64,000 bases of DNA from Lamellibrachia columna (lineage: Eukaryota > Annelida > Polychaeta > Sabellida > Siboglinidae): NCBI GenBank assembly GCA_963662155.1, contig OY759265.1, forward strand, positions 60,342,326 to 60,406,325. Direction: 5' to 3'. Below, piece after piece: positions 21,501 to 36,500 of the stretch (positions within the stretch are counted from its first letter, which is position 1; each line of letters starts with the position of its first letter). Both the position numbers and the translations under genes were made by a program. Below the pieces are notes generated by a model. The model had not been told where the DNA came from and ran no database searches. It was given only the letters and a program-made list of their open reading frames with translations.

Positions 21501-24500
21501 TTCCAGCACCAACTTGACAACACTGTTCCTTCCAGCACCAACTTGACAACAACACTGTTCCTTCCAGCACCAACTTGACAACAACACTGTTCCTTCCAAC
21601 ACCAACTTGACAACACTGTTCCTTCCAACACCAACTTGATAACAACACTGTTCCTTCCAACACCAACTTGACAACACAGTTCCTTCCAGAACCAACTTGA
21701 CAACAACACTGTTCCTTCCAGCACCAACTTGACAACACTGTTCCTTCCAGCACCAACTTGATAACACTGTTCCTTCCAGCACCAACTTGACAACAACACA
21801 GTTCCTTCCAGCACCAACTTGACAACACTGTTCCTCCTAGCACAAACTTGACAACAACACTGTTCCTTCCAGCACCAACTTGACAACAACACTGTTCCTT
21901 CCAACACCAACTTGACAACACTGTTCCTTCCAACACCAACTTGATAACAACACTGTTCCTTCCAACACCAACTTGATAACAACACTGTTCCTTCCAACAC
22001 CAACTTGACAACACTATTCCTTCCAGCACCAACTTGAAAACAACACTGTTTCTTCCAACACCAACTTGATAACAACACTGTTCCTTCCGGCACCAACTTG
22101 ACAACACTGTTCCTTCCAGCACCAACTTGACAACAACACAGTTCCTTCCAGCACCAACTTGACAACACTGTTCCTTCCAGCACCAACTTGACAACACTGT
22201 TCCTTCCAGCACCAACTTGACAACACTGTTCCTTCCAGCACCAACTTGACAACAACACAGTTCCTTCCAGCACCAACTTGACAACACTGTTCCTTCCAGC
22301 ACCAACTTGACAACACTGTTCCTTCCAGCACTAACTTGACAACAACACAGTTCCTTCCAGCACCAACTTGACAACACTGTTCCTTCCAGCACCAACTTGA
22401 CAACAACACAGTTCCTTCCAGCACCAACTTGACAACAACACAGTTCCTTCCAGCACCAACTTGACAACACTGTTCCTTCCAGCACCAACTTGACAACAAC
22501 ACAGTTCCTTCCAGCACCAACTTGACAACACAGTTCCTTCCAGAACCAACTTGACAACAACACTGTTCCTTCCAGCACCAACTTGATAACACTGTTCCTT
22601 CCAGCACCAACTTGACAACACTGTTCCTTCCAGCACCAACTTGATAACAACACTGTTCCTTCCAGCACCAACTTGACAACACTGTTCCTTCCAGCACCAA
22701 CTTGACAACAACACAGTTCCTTCCAGCACCAACTTGACAACACTGTTCCTTCCAGCACCAACTTGACAACAACACTGTTCCTTCCAGCACCAACTTGACA
22801 ACAACACTGTTCCTTCCAACACCAACTTGACAACACTGTTCCTTCCAACACCAACTTGATAACAACACTGTTCCTTCCAACACCAACTTGACAACACAGT
22901 TCCTTCCAGAACCAACTTGACAACAACACTGTTCCTTCCAGCACCAACTTGACAACACTGTTCCTTCCAGCACCAACTTGATAACACTGTTCCTTCCAGC
23001 ACCAACTTGACAACAACACAGTTCCTTCCAGCACCAACTTGACAACACTGTTCCTCCTAGCACAAACTTGACAACAACACTGTTCCTTCCAGCACCAACT
23101 TGACAACAACACTGTTCCTTCCAACACCAACTTGACAACACTGTTCCTTCCAACACCAACTTGATAACAACACTGTTCCTTCCAACACCAACTTGATAAC
23201 AACACTGTTCCTTCCAACACCAACTTGACAACACTATTCCTTCCAGCACCAACTTGAAAACAACACTGTTTCTTCCAACACCAACTTGATAACAACACTG
23301 TTCCTTCCGGCACCAACTTGACAACACTGTTCCTTCCAGCACCAACTTGACAACAACACAGTTCCTTCCAGCACCAACTTGACAACACTGTTCCTTCCAG
23401 CACCAACTTGACAACACTGTTCCTTCCAGCACCAACTTGACAACACTGTTCCTTCCAGCACCAACTTGACAACAACACAGTTCCTTCCAGCACCAACTTG
23501 ACAACACTGTTCCTTCCAGCACCAACTTGACAACACTGTTCCTTCCAGCACTAACTTGACAACAACACAGTTCCTTCCAGCACCAACTTGACAACACTGT
23601 TCCTTCCAGCACCAACTTGACAACAACACAGTTCCTTCCAGCACCAACTTGACAACACTATTCCTTCCAGCACCAACTTGACAACAACACTGTTCCTTCC
23701 AGCACCAACTTGACAACAACACTGTTCCTTCCAACACCAACTTGACAACACTGTTCCTTCCAACACCAACTTGATAACAACACTGTTCCTTCCAACACCA
23801 ACTTGACAACACTGTTCCTTCCAGCACCAACTTGAAAACAACACTGTTTCTTCCAACACCAACTTGATAACAACACTGTTCCTTCCGGCACCAACTTGAC
23901 AACAACACAGTTCCTTCCAGCACCAACTTGACAACAACACTGTTCCTTCCAGCACCAACTTGACAACAACACTGTTCCTTCCAACACCAACTTGACAACA
24001 CTGTTCCTTCCAGCACCAACTTGACAACAACACAGTTCCTTCCAGCACCAACTTGACAACAACACTGTTCCTTCCAGCACCAACTTGACAACAACACTGT
24101 TCCTTCCAACACCAACTTGACAACACTGTTCCTTCCAGCACCAACTTGACAACAACACAGTTCCTTCCAGCACCAACTTGACAACAACACTGTTCCTTCC
24201 AGCACCAACTTGACAACAACACTGTTCCTTCCAACACCAACTTGACAACAACACTGTTCCTTCCAACACCAACTTGACAACACTGTTCCTTCCAATACCA
24301 ACTTGACAACAACACTGTTCCTTCCAACACCAACTTGACTTCTCTGGGAAGCATTCAGCCATGCTGCAATTACTGCGCAGACTATTAATTCACATATTTC
24401 CACCACTGTTTGTAGCCAGGTGCTCAATTATACAGTAAACCGAGTCAATGGAGTTAACAAAATTGTCCAATCTTCGAAACGACAGCAAGAGGGTTTGAAC

Positions 24501-27500
24501 CCTGGTGCTTTCGATTAAGAGTTCCCAGTTCTAACCACTATGCTGCTTATTCCGGTTACTGTGAACAATTCCTACCATTCTCGCTTCTGCCTCCTCCGAT
24601 CTCCTCTCCTCTGCTTCTTGCATCCGTCTTGACTCCTGTCGCTTCTCCTGCAAATGTCACAACATTCTGAAATGTTTGTTTTTAAAAGAATTTACAGTTA
24701 TGATTACATGTATATAAAGCACATGAGAGTAATTTCAATTGATTGGGTGCTATGAAAACAATTTTATTATTATTTTTCTTAAACATTATAGTAGAAATAG
24801 TATGGCAGAAATAATAATAATAGGACTTAAAGTACAGTTAAAAGGATGTCTTCAAATGACGATGAAATTGTATAATATTTTCTAATGACCTAACACTAGA
24901 GAGCTTCAATTCCAGAAACCAAAAAAAAACAAAGCGGCTGTTGTTGTAAATTCACAATTACATTGTATCTACAGTCACACCTAGTTATTCCGCAGATTTG
25001 GATATAAGACAGTCGGTCGTGGACCCCGATTTTCTGCCACCAGGGGAACTGCCAAATGGGCCTGTCTTTCAGGGGTGTTCATGTGCCTACGCTATGATCA
25101 CCGCACTGATCTAATTCATAACTAGCACGTTTTGTATGATGTACTCCTAACTAGTGCTATGTTTAGTATGATGTACTCCTAACTAGTGCTATGTTTTGTA
25201 TGATGTACTCCTAACTAGTGCTATGTTTTGTATGATGTACTCCTAACTAGTGCTATGTTTTGTATGATGTACTCCTAACTAGTGCTATGTTTTGTATGAT
25301 GTACTCCTAACTAGTGCTATGTTTTGTATGATGTACTCCTAACTAGTGCTATGTTTTGTATGATGTACTCCTAACTAGTACTGTTTTGTATGATGTACTC
25401 CTCGTGTTTGTCAAACCTACTTAGAATTGCTTTGACAATTCTCAATAAACATTAGGTGAGCACTGGCAAGGAACGAGTGGGGGGATGTGTTGTTTGTTTT
25501 GCGCTGCTGCTGATGCTGGTAAATCGAGAATCAAGATTCACAAATATGCCTCCTGTAAGAATCAGATAAACAGTCTTAAATGCAATTTAGTATGCAATAC
25601 CAATATAAAACTGGGGTGAAATGGCATGCTTCCATTGCATCATAAATCTAATAGTTTTCGCGATGTGAAACCAACATGCTAAATGCCTAACTCAAGGCGC
25701 TACCAGTGCATGAAAATATGAATTTGTCATCCGCATATGAAACAGGGAATCGGGAATGTTAAGTGGTGCGTCATGAAATTATGCTTCGGTCGAGATCGGT
25801 TGAAAGGCAAAGTGAAATAATTATTAATTTTACCTACTGTCATTTTCTATGTTTAATCCGCTTTCATACTGCGCATGTCAACTAATTTTTGATTCATATT
25901 CCAGTATATCGTCATCGTAGCAAATCTATTCTATAACGGTATAAATATATGTATTTTATTCAGTTCAACATTCAACAGGTTGTGACATTTAAAAATAATA
26001 CACACTGACACTAGTTGACTCGTTTAATAAGCTCTATAACCTGCATATTTACGTATAGACAGTGCTGCCAGCACATAGTGCCAGAGGCTTCGACAGCATC
26101 GCTGTTGTTTAGTAGCTCCCTGGTGGCAGATACGGGAACATCTAACGCACCTCGCTTACAACGCGGTCTGAAATCGTGGTCCCTAACAACCGCGATATAA
26201 CGAGGCTCAACTGTACTTGGCAGGATTAACAAAGAAGTCAAAGCAGTGATTCACATAGTCTTGAATGACAGCCTGGCAATTTGAACTCTATCCTCCCAAT
26301 TGAGGGTCTGATGCTCTACCACTGTGCTAGCATGCTATAATTGAGGGTCTGATGCTCTACCACTGTGCTAGCGTGCTACAGTTGAGGGTCTGATGCTATA
26401 CCACTGTGCTAGCGTGCTATAATTGAGGGTCAGATGCTCTACCACTGTGCTAGCGTGCTACAGTTGAGAGTCTGATGCTATACCACTGTGCTAGCGTGCT
26501 ACAATTGAGGGTCTGATGCTCTACCACTGTGCTAGCGTGCTACAATTGAGGGTCTGATGCTATACCACTGTGCTAGCATGCTATAATTGAGGGTCTGATG
26601 CTATACCACTGTGCTAGCATGCTATAATTGAGGGTCTGATGCTCTACCACTGTGCTAGCGTGCTACAGTTGAGGGTCTGATGCTATACCACTGTGCTAGC
26701 GTGCTATAATTGAGGGTCAGATGCTCTACCACTGTGCTAGCGTGCTACAGTTGAGAGTCTGATGCTATACCACTGTGCTAGCGTGCTATAATTGAGGGTC
26801 AGATGCTCTACCACTGTGCTAGCGTGCTACAGTTGAGAGTCTGATGCTATACCACTGTGCTAGCGTGCTACAATTGAGGGTCTGATGCTCTACCACTGTG
26901 CTAGCGTGCTACAATTGAGGGTCTGATGCTATACCACTGTGCTAGCGTGCTACAATTGAGGGTCTGATGCTATACCACTGTGCTAGCGTGATATAATTGA
27001 TGGTCTGATGCTATACCACTGTGCTAGCGTGCTACAGTTGAGGGTCTGATGCTATACCACTGTGCTACCGTGCTATAATTGAGGGTCTGATGCTCTACCA
27101 CTGTGCTAGCGTGCTACAGTTGAGGGTCTGATGCTATACCACTGTGCTAGCATGCTATAATTGAGGGTCTGATGCTCTACCACTGTGCTAGCGTGCTACA
27201 GTTGAGGGTCTGATGCTATACCACTGTGCTAGCGTGCTATAATTGAGGGTCTGATGCTCTACCACTGTGCTAGCGTGCTACAGTTGAGGATCTGATGCTA
27301 TACCACTGTGCTAGCGTGCTACAATTGAGGGTCTGATGCTATACCACTGTGCTAGCGTGATATAATTGAGGGTCTGATGCTATACCACTGTGCTAGCGTG
27401 CTACAATTGAGGGTCTGATGCTATACCACTGTGCTAGCGTGCTACAATTGAGGGTCTGATGCTATACCACTGTGCTAGCATGCTACAGTTGAGAGTCTGA

Positions 27501-30500
27501 TGCTATACCACTGTGCTAGCGTGCTACAATTGAGGGTCTGATGCTATACCACTGTGCTAGCGTGCTACAATTGAGGGTCTGATGCTATACCACTGTGCTA
27601 GCGTGATATAATTGAGGGTCTGATGCTATACCACTGTGCTAGCGTGATATAATTGAGGGTCTGATGCTATACCACTGTGCTAGCGTGCTACAGTTGAGGG
27701 TCTGATGCTATACCACTGTGCTAGCGTGCTATAATTGAGGGTCTGATGCTCTACCACTGTGCTAGCGTGCTAAAGTTGAGGGTCTGATGATCTACCACTG
27801 TGCTAGCGTGCTACAGTTGAGGGTCTGATGCTATACCACTGTGCTAGCGTGCTATAATTGAGGGTCTGATGCTCTACCACTGTGCTAGCGTGCTACAGTT
27901 GAGGGTCTGATGCTATACCACTGTGCTAGCGTGCTACAATTGAGGGTCTGATGCTCTACCACTGTGCTAGCGTGCTACAGTTGAGGGTCTGATGCTCTAC
28001 CACTGTGCTAGCATGCTACAGTTGAGGGTCTGATGCTCTACCACTGTGCTAGCGTGCTATAATCGAGGGTCTGATGCTCTACCACTGTGCTAGCGTGCTA
28101 CAGTTGAGGGTCTGATGCTCTACCACTGTGCTAGCGTGCTATAATCGAGGGTCTGATGCTATACCACTGTGCTAGCGTGCTACAATTGAGGGTCTGATGC
28201 TCTACCACTGTGCTAGCATGCTACAATTGAGGGTCTGATGCTATACCACTGTGCTAGCGTGCTACAATTGAGGGTCTGATGCTCTACCACTGTGCTAACG
28301 TGCTACAACTGAGGGTCTGATGCTATACCACTGTGCTAGCGTGCTATAATTGAGGGTCTGATGCTCTACCACTGTGCTAGCGTGCTACAGTTGAGGGTCT
28401 GATGCTATACCACTGTGCTAGCGTGCTACAGTTGAGGGTCTGATGCTATACCACTGTGCTAGCGTGCTACAGTTGAGGGTCTGATGCTATACCACTGTGC
28501 TAGCGTGCTACAGTTGAGGGTCTGATGCTCTACCACTGTGCTAGCGTGCTACAGTTGAGGGTCTGATGCTCTACCACTGTGCTAGCGTGCTACAGTTGAG
28601 GGTCTGATGCTATACCACTGTGCTAGCGTGCTACAGTTGAGGGTCTGATGCTATACCACTGTGCTAGCGTGCTACAGTTGAGGGTCTGATGCTCTACCAC
28701 TGTGCTAGCGTGGTACAGTTGAGGGTCTGATGCTCTACCACTGTGCTAGCGTGCTACAGTTGAGGGTCTGATGCTATACCACTGTGCTAGCGTGCTACAG
28801 TTGAGGGTCTGATGCTATACCACTGTGCTAGCGTGCTACAGTTGAGAGTCTGATGCTATACCACTGTGCTAGCGTGCTACAGTTGAGGGTCTGATGCTCT
28901 ACCACTGTGCTAGCGTGCTACAATTGAGGGTCTGATGCTATACCACTGTGCTAGCGTGCTACAATTGAGGGTCTGATGCTATACCACTGTGCTAGCGTGC
29001 TACAATTGAGGGTCTGATGCTATACCACTGTGCTACAATTGAGGGTCTGATGCTATACCACTGTGCTAGCGTGCTACAATTGAGGGTCTGATGCTCTACC
29101 ACTGTGCTAGCGTGCTACAATTGAGGGTCTGATGCTCTACCACTGTGCTAGCGTGCTACAACTGAGGGTCTGATGCTATACCACTGTGCTAGCGTGCTAC
29201 AATTGTGGGTCTGATGCTATACCACTGTGCTAGCGTGCTACAATTGAGGGTCTGATGCTATACCACTGTGTAGCGTGCTACAATTGAGGGTCTGATGCTA
29301 TACCACTGTGCTAGCGTGCTACAATTGAGGGTCTGATGCTCTACCACTGTGCTAGCGTGCTACAATTGAGGGCCTGATGCTATACCACTGTGCTAGCGTG
29401 CTACAACTGAGGGTCTGATGCTATACCACTGTGCTAGCGTGCTACAATTGAGGGCCTGATGCTATACCTCTGTGCTAGCGTGTTACAACTGAGGGTCTGA
29501 TGCTATACCACTGTGCTAGCGTGCTACAATTGAGGGCCTGATGCTATACCACTGTGCTAGCGTGCTACAAATGAGGGTCTGATGCTCTACCACTGTGCTA
29601 GCGTGCTACAACTGAGGGTCTGATGCTCTACCACTGTGCTAGCGTGCTATAATTGAGGGTCTGATGCTATACCACTGTGCTACAGTTGAGGGTCTGATGC
29701 TATACCACTGTGCTAGCATGATATAATTGAGGGTCTGATGCTATACCACTGTGCTAGTGTGCTACAGTTGAGGGTCTGATGCTATACCACTGTGCTAGCG
29801 TGCTATAATTGAGGGTCTGATGCTCTACCACTGTGCTAGCGTGCTACAGTTGAGGGTCTGATGCTATACCACTGTGCTAGCGTGCTATAATTGAGGGTCT
29901 GATGCTCTACCACTGTGCTAGCGTGCTACAGTTGAGGGTCTGATGCTATACCACTGTGCTAGCGTGCTATAATTGAGGGTCTGATGCTCTACCACTGTGC
30001 TAGCGTGCTACAGTTGAGGGTCTGATGCTATACCACTGTGCTAGCGTGCTACAATTGAGGGTCTGATGCTCTACCACTGTGCTAGAGTGCTACAGTTGAG
30101 GGTCTGATGCTATACCACTGTGCTAGCGTGCTATAATTGAGGGTCTGATGCTCTCCCACTGTGCTAGCATGCTACAGTTGAGGGTCTGATGCTCTACCAC
30201 TGTGCTAGCGTGCTATAATCGAGGGTCTGATGCTCTACCACTGTGCTAGCGTGCTACAGTTGAGGGTCTGATGCTCTACCACTGCTAGCGTGCTACAATT
30301 GAGGGTCTGATGCTCTACCACTGTGCTAGCGTGCTACAACTGAGGGTCTGATGCTATACCACTGTGCTAGCGTGCTACAATTGAGGGTCTGATGCTATAC
30401 CACTGTGCTAGCGTGCTACAACTGAGGGTCTGATGCTATACCACTGTGCTAGCGTGCTACAATTGAGGGTCTGATGCGATACCACTGTGGTAGCGTGCTA

Positions 30501-33500
30501 CAATTGAGGGTCTGATGCGATACCACTGTGCTAGCGTGCTACAATTGAGGGTCTGATGCTATACCACTGTGCTAACGTGCTACAGTTGAGGGTCTGATGC
30601 TATACCACTGTGCTAGCGTGCTACAGTTGAGGGTCTGATGCTATACCACTGTGCTAGCGTGCTACAATTGAGGGTCTGATGCTCTACCACTGTGGTAGCG
30701 TGCTACAGTTGAGGGTCTGATGCTCTACCACTGTGTTAGCATGCTACAGTTGAGGGTCTGATGCTATACCACTGTGCTAGCGTGCTACAGTTGAGGGTCT
30801 GCTGCTCTACCACTGTGCTAGCGTGATACAACTGAGGGCCTGATGCTATACCACTGTGCTAGCGTGCTACAATCGAGGGCCTGATGCTATACCTCTGTGC
30901 TAGCGTGCTACAACTGAGGGTCTGATGCTATACCACTGTGCTAGCGTGCTACAACTGAGGGCCTGATGCTATACCACTGTGCTAGCGTGCTACAATTGAG
31001 GGTCTGATGCTATACCACTGCGCTAGCGTGCTACAACTGAGGGTCTGATGCTCTAACACTGTGCTAGCGTGCTACAACTGAGGGTCTGATGCTATACCAC
31101 TGTGCTAGCATGCTACAATTGAGGGTCTGATGCTATACCACTGTGCTAGCGTGCTACAATTGAAGGTCTGATGCTATACCACTGTGCTAGCGTGCTACAA
31201 CTGAGGGTCTGATGCTATACCACTGTGCTAGCGTGCTACAACTGAGGGCCTGATGCTATACCACTGTGCTAGCGTGCTACAACTGAGGGTCTGATGCTAT
31301 ACCACTGTGCTAGCGTGCTACAATTGAGGGTCTGATGCTATACCACTGTGCTAGCGTGCTACAGTTGAGGGTCTGATGCTATACCACTGTGCTAGCGTGC
31401 TACAATTGAGGGCCTGATGCTATACCACTGTGCTAGCGTGCTACAATTGAGGGTCTGATGCTATACCACTGTGCTAGCGTGCTACAACTGAGGGTCTGAT
31501 GCTCTACCACTGTGATAGCGTGCTACAACTGAGGGTCTGATGCTCTACCACTGTGCTAGCGTGCTACAACTGAGGGTCTGATGCTATACCACTGTGCTAG
31601 CGTGCTATAATTGAGGGTCTGATGCTATACCACTGTGCTACAGTTGAGGGTCTGATGCTATACCACTGTGCTAGCATGATATAATTGAGGGTCTGATGCT
31701 ATACCACTGTGCTAGCGTGCTACAGTTGAGGGTCTGATGCTATACCACTGTGCTAGCGTGCTATAATTGAGGGTCTGATGCTCTACCACTGTGCTAGCGT
31801 GCTACAGTTGAGGGTCTGATGCTATACCACTGTGCTAGCGTGCTATAATTGAGGGTCTGATGCTCTACCACTGTGCTAGCGTGCTACAGTTGAGGGTCTG
31901 ATGCTATACCACTGTGGTAGCGTGCTATAATTGAGGGTCTGATGCTCTACCACTGTGCTAGCGTGCTACAGTTGAGGGTCTGATGCTATACCACTGTGCT
32001 AGCGTGCTACAATTGAGGGTCTGATGCTCTACCACTGTGCTAGAGTGCTACAGTTGAGGGTCTGATGCTATACCACTGTGCTAGCGTGCTATAATTGAGG
32101 GTCTGATGCTCTCCCACTGTGCTAGCATGCTACAGTTGAGGGTCTGATGCTCTACCACTGTGCTAGCGTGCTATAATCGAGGGTCTGATGCTCTACCACT
32201 GTGCTAGCGTGCTATAATCGAGGGTCTGATGCTCTACCACTGTGCTAGCGTGCTACAATTGAGGGTCTGATGCTCTACCACTGTGCTAGCGTGCTACAAT
32301 TGAGGGTCTGATGCGATACCACTGTGGTAGCGTGCTACAATTGAGGGTCTGATGCGATACCACTGTGCTAGCGTGCTACAATTGAGGGTCTGATGCTATA
32401 CCACTGTGCTAGCGTGCTACAGTTGAGGGTCTGATGCTATACCACTGTGCTAGCGTGCTACAGTTGAGGGTCTGATGCTATACCACTGTGCTAGCGTGCT
32501 ACAATTGAGGGTCTGATGCTCTACCACTGTGGTAGCGTGCTACAGTTGAGGGTCTGATGCTCTACCACTGTGCTAGCATGCTACAGTTGAGGGTCTGATG
32601 CTATACCACTGTGCTAGCGTGCTACAGTTGAGGGTCTGCTGCTCTACCACTGTGCTAGCATGATACAACTGAGGGCCTGATGCTATACCACTGTGCTAGC
32701 GTGCTACAATTGAGGGTCTGATGCTATACCACTGTGCTAGCGTGCTACAGTTGAGGGTCTGATGCTATACCACTGTGCTAGCGTGCTACAATTGAGGGCC
32801 TGATGCTATACCACTGTGCTAGCGTGCTACAATTGAGGGTCTGATGCTATACCACTGTGCTAGCGTGCTACAACTGAGGGTCTGATGCTCTACCACTGTG
32901 ATAGCGTGCTACAACTGAGGGTCTGATGCTCTACCACTGTGCTAGCGTGCTACAACTGAGGGTCTGATGCTATACCACTGTGCTAGCGTGCTATAATTGA
33001 GGGTCTGATGCTATACCACTGTGCTACAGTTGAGGGTCTGATGCTATACCACTGTGCTAGCATGATATAATTGAGGGTCTGATGCTATACCACTGTGCTA
33101 GCGTGCTACAGTTGAGGGTCTGATGCTATACCACTGTGCTAGCGTGCTATAATTGAGGGTCTGATGCTCTACCACTGTGCTAGCGTGCTACAGTTGAGGG
33201 TCTGATGCTATACCACTGTGCTAGCGTGCTATAATTGAGGGTCTGATGCTCTACCACTGTGCTAGCGTGCTACAGTTGAGGGTCTGATGCTATACCACTG
33301 TGGTAGCGTGCTATAATTGAGGGTCTGATGCTATACCACTGTGGTAGCGTGCTATAATTGAGGGTCTGATGCTCTACCACTGTGCTAGCGTGCTACAGTT
33401 GAGGGTCTGATGCTATACCACTGTGCTAGCGTGCTACAATTGAGGGTCTGATGCTCTACCACTGTGCTAGAGTGCTACAGTTGAGGGTCTGATGCTATAC

Positions 33501-36500
33501 CACTGTGCTAGCGTGCTATAATTGAGGGTCTGATGCTCTCCCACTGTGCTAGCATGCTACAGTTGAGGGTCTGATGCTCTACCACTGTGCTAGCATGCTA
33601 TAATCGAGGGTCTGATGCTCTACCACTGTGCTAGCGTGCTATAATCGAGGGTCTGATGCTCTACCACTGTGCTAGCGTGCTACAATTGAGGGTCTGATGC
33701 TCTACCACTGTGCTAGCGTGCTACAATTGAGGGTCTGATGCGATACCACTGTGGTAGCGTGCTACAATTGAGGGTCTGATGCGATACCACTGTGCTAGCG
33801 TGCTACAATTGAGGGTCTGATGCTATACCACTGTGCTAGCGTGCTACAGTTGAGGGTCTGATGCTATACCACTGTGCTAGCGTGCTACAGTTGAGGGTCT
33901 GATGCTATACCACTGTGCTAGCGTGCTACAATTGAGGGTCTGATGCTCTACCACTGTGGTAGCGTGCTACAGTTGAGGGTCTGATGCTCTACCACTGTGC
34001 TAGCATGCTACAGTTGAGGGTCTGATGCTATACCACTGTGCTAGCGTGCTACAGTTGAGGGTCTGCTGCTCTACCACTGTGCTAGCATGATACAACTGAG
34101 GGCCTGATGCTATACCACTGTGGTAGCGTGCTACAACTGAGGGTCTGATGCTATACCACTGTGCTAGCATGCTACAATTGAGGGCCTGATGCTATACCTC
34201 TGTGCTAGCGTGCTACAACTGAGGGTCTGATGCTATACCACTGTGCTAGCGTGCTACAACTGAGGGCCTGATGCTATACCACTGTGCTAGCGTGCTACAA
34301 TTGAGGGTCTGATGCTATACCACTGCGCTAGCGTGCTACAACTGAGGGTCTGATGCTCTAACACTGTGCTAGCGTGCTACAACTGAGGGTCTGATGCTAT
34401 ACCACTGTGCTAGCGTGCTACAATTGAAGGTCTGATGCTATACCACTGTGCTAGCATGCTACAATTGAAGGTCTGATGCTATACCACTGTGCTAGCGTGC
34501 TACAATTGAAGGTCTGATGCTATACCACTGTGCTAGCGTGTTACAATTGAAGGTCTGATGCTATACCACTGTGCTAGCGTGCTACAACTGAGGGTCTGAT
34601 GCTATACCACTGCGCTAGCGTGCTACAATTGAAGGTCTGATGCTATACCACTGTGCTAGCATGCTACAATTGAAGGTCTGATGCTATACCACTGTGCTAG
34701 CATGCTACAATTGAAGGTCTGATGCTATACCACTGTGCTAGCGTGCTACAACTGAGGGTCTGATGCTATACCACTGTGCTAGCGTGCTACAATTGAAGGT
34801 CTGATGCTATACCACTGTGCTAGCGTGCTACAATTGAAGGTCTGATGCTATACCACTGTGCTAGCGTGCTACAATTGAGGGTCTGATGCTATACCACTGC
34901 GCTAGCGTGCTACAACTGAGGGTCTGATGCTCTAACACTGTGCTAGCGTGCTACAACTGAGGGTCTGATGCTATACCACTGTGCTAGCATGCTACAATTG
35001 AGGGTCTGATGCTATACCACTGTGATAGCGTGCTACAATTGAAGGTCTGATGCTATACCACTGTGCTAGCGTGCTACAACTGAGGGCCTGATGCTATACC
35101 ACTGTGCTAGCGTGCTACAATTGAGGGTCTGATGCTATACCACTGTGGGAGCGTGCTACAGTTGAGGGTCTGATGCTATACCACTGTGGTAGCGTGCTAC
35201 AGTTGAGGGTCTGATGCTATACCACTGTGCTAGCGTGCTACAGTTGAGGGTCTGATGCTCTACCACTGTGCTAGCGTGCTACAGTTGAGGGTCTGATGCT
35301 CTACCACTGTGCTAGCGTGCTACAATTGAGGGTCTGATGCTATACCACTGTGCTAGCATGCTACAATTGAGGGTCTGATGCTATACCACTGTGCTAGCGT
35401 GCTACAGTTGAGGGTCTGATGCTATATCACTGTGCTAGCGTGCTACAATTGAGGGTCTGATGCTCTACCACTGTGCTAGCGTGCTACAATTGAGGGTCTG
35501 ATGCTATACCACTACTAGCGTGCTACAGTTGAGGGTCTGATGCTATACCACTGTGCTAGCGTGCTACAGTTGAGGGTCTGATGCTATACCACTGTGCTAG
35601 CGTGCTACAACTGAGGGTCTGATGCTCTACCACTGTGCTAGCGGGCTACAGTTGAGGGTCTGATGCTATACCACTGTGCTAGCATGCTACAACTGAGGGT
35701 CTGATGCTATACCACTGTGCTAGCATGCTACAATTGAGGGCCTGATGCTATACCTCTGTGCTAGCGTGCTACAACTGAGGGTCTGATGCTATACCACTGT
35801 GCTAGCGTGCTACAACTGAGGGCCTGATGCTATACCACTGTGCTAGCGTGCTACAATTGAGGGTCTGATGCTATACCACTGCGCTAGCGTGCTACAACTG
35901 AGGGTCTGATGCTCTAACACTGTGCTAGCGTGCTACAACTGAGGGTCTGATGCTATACCACTGTGCTAGCATGCTACAATTGAGGGTCTGATGCTATACC
36001 ACTGTGCTAGCGTGCTACAATTGAAGGTCTGATGCTATACCACTGTGCTAGCGTGCTACAATTGAGGGTCTGATGCTATACCACTGCGCTAGCGTGCTAC
36101 AACTGAGGGTCTGATGCTCTAACACTGTGCTAGCGTGCTACAACTGAGGGTATGATGCTATACCACTGTGCTAGCATGCTACAATTGAGGGTCTGATGCT
36201 ATACCACTGTGCTAGCGTGCTACAATTGAAGGTCTGATGCTATACCACTGTGCTAGCGTGCTACAACTGAGGGCCTGATGCTATACCACTGTGCTAGCGT
36301 GCTACAATTGAGGGTCTGATGCTATACCACTGTGCTAGCGTGCTACAGTTGAGGGTCTGATGCTATACCACTGTGGTAGCGTGCTACAGTTGAGGGTCTG
36401 ATGCTATACCACTGTGCTAGCGTGCTACAGTTGAGGGTCTGATGCTCTACCACTGTGCTAGCGTGCTACAGTTGAGGGTCTGATGCTCTACCACTGTGCT

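Noticed and set aside
20497..23496. 999-codon minus-strand open frame with VLEGTVLLSSWCWKEQ repeats
   Set aside because: It lies wholly inside the 32/29-bp intronic array; several overlapping frames are equally open. Periodic stop-free repeats explain it without a gene.
26011..26241. 76-codon frame near the array start
   Set aside because: It spans the right TIR of the pogo-like element, including its palindromic end; not a gene.
26265..26333. Working tRNA gene
   Set aside because: A and B boxes are present but the stems do not pair convincingly; kept only as a tRNA-like relic.
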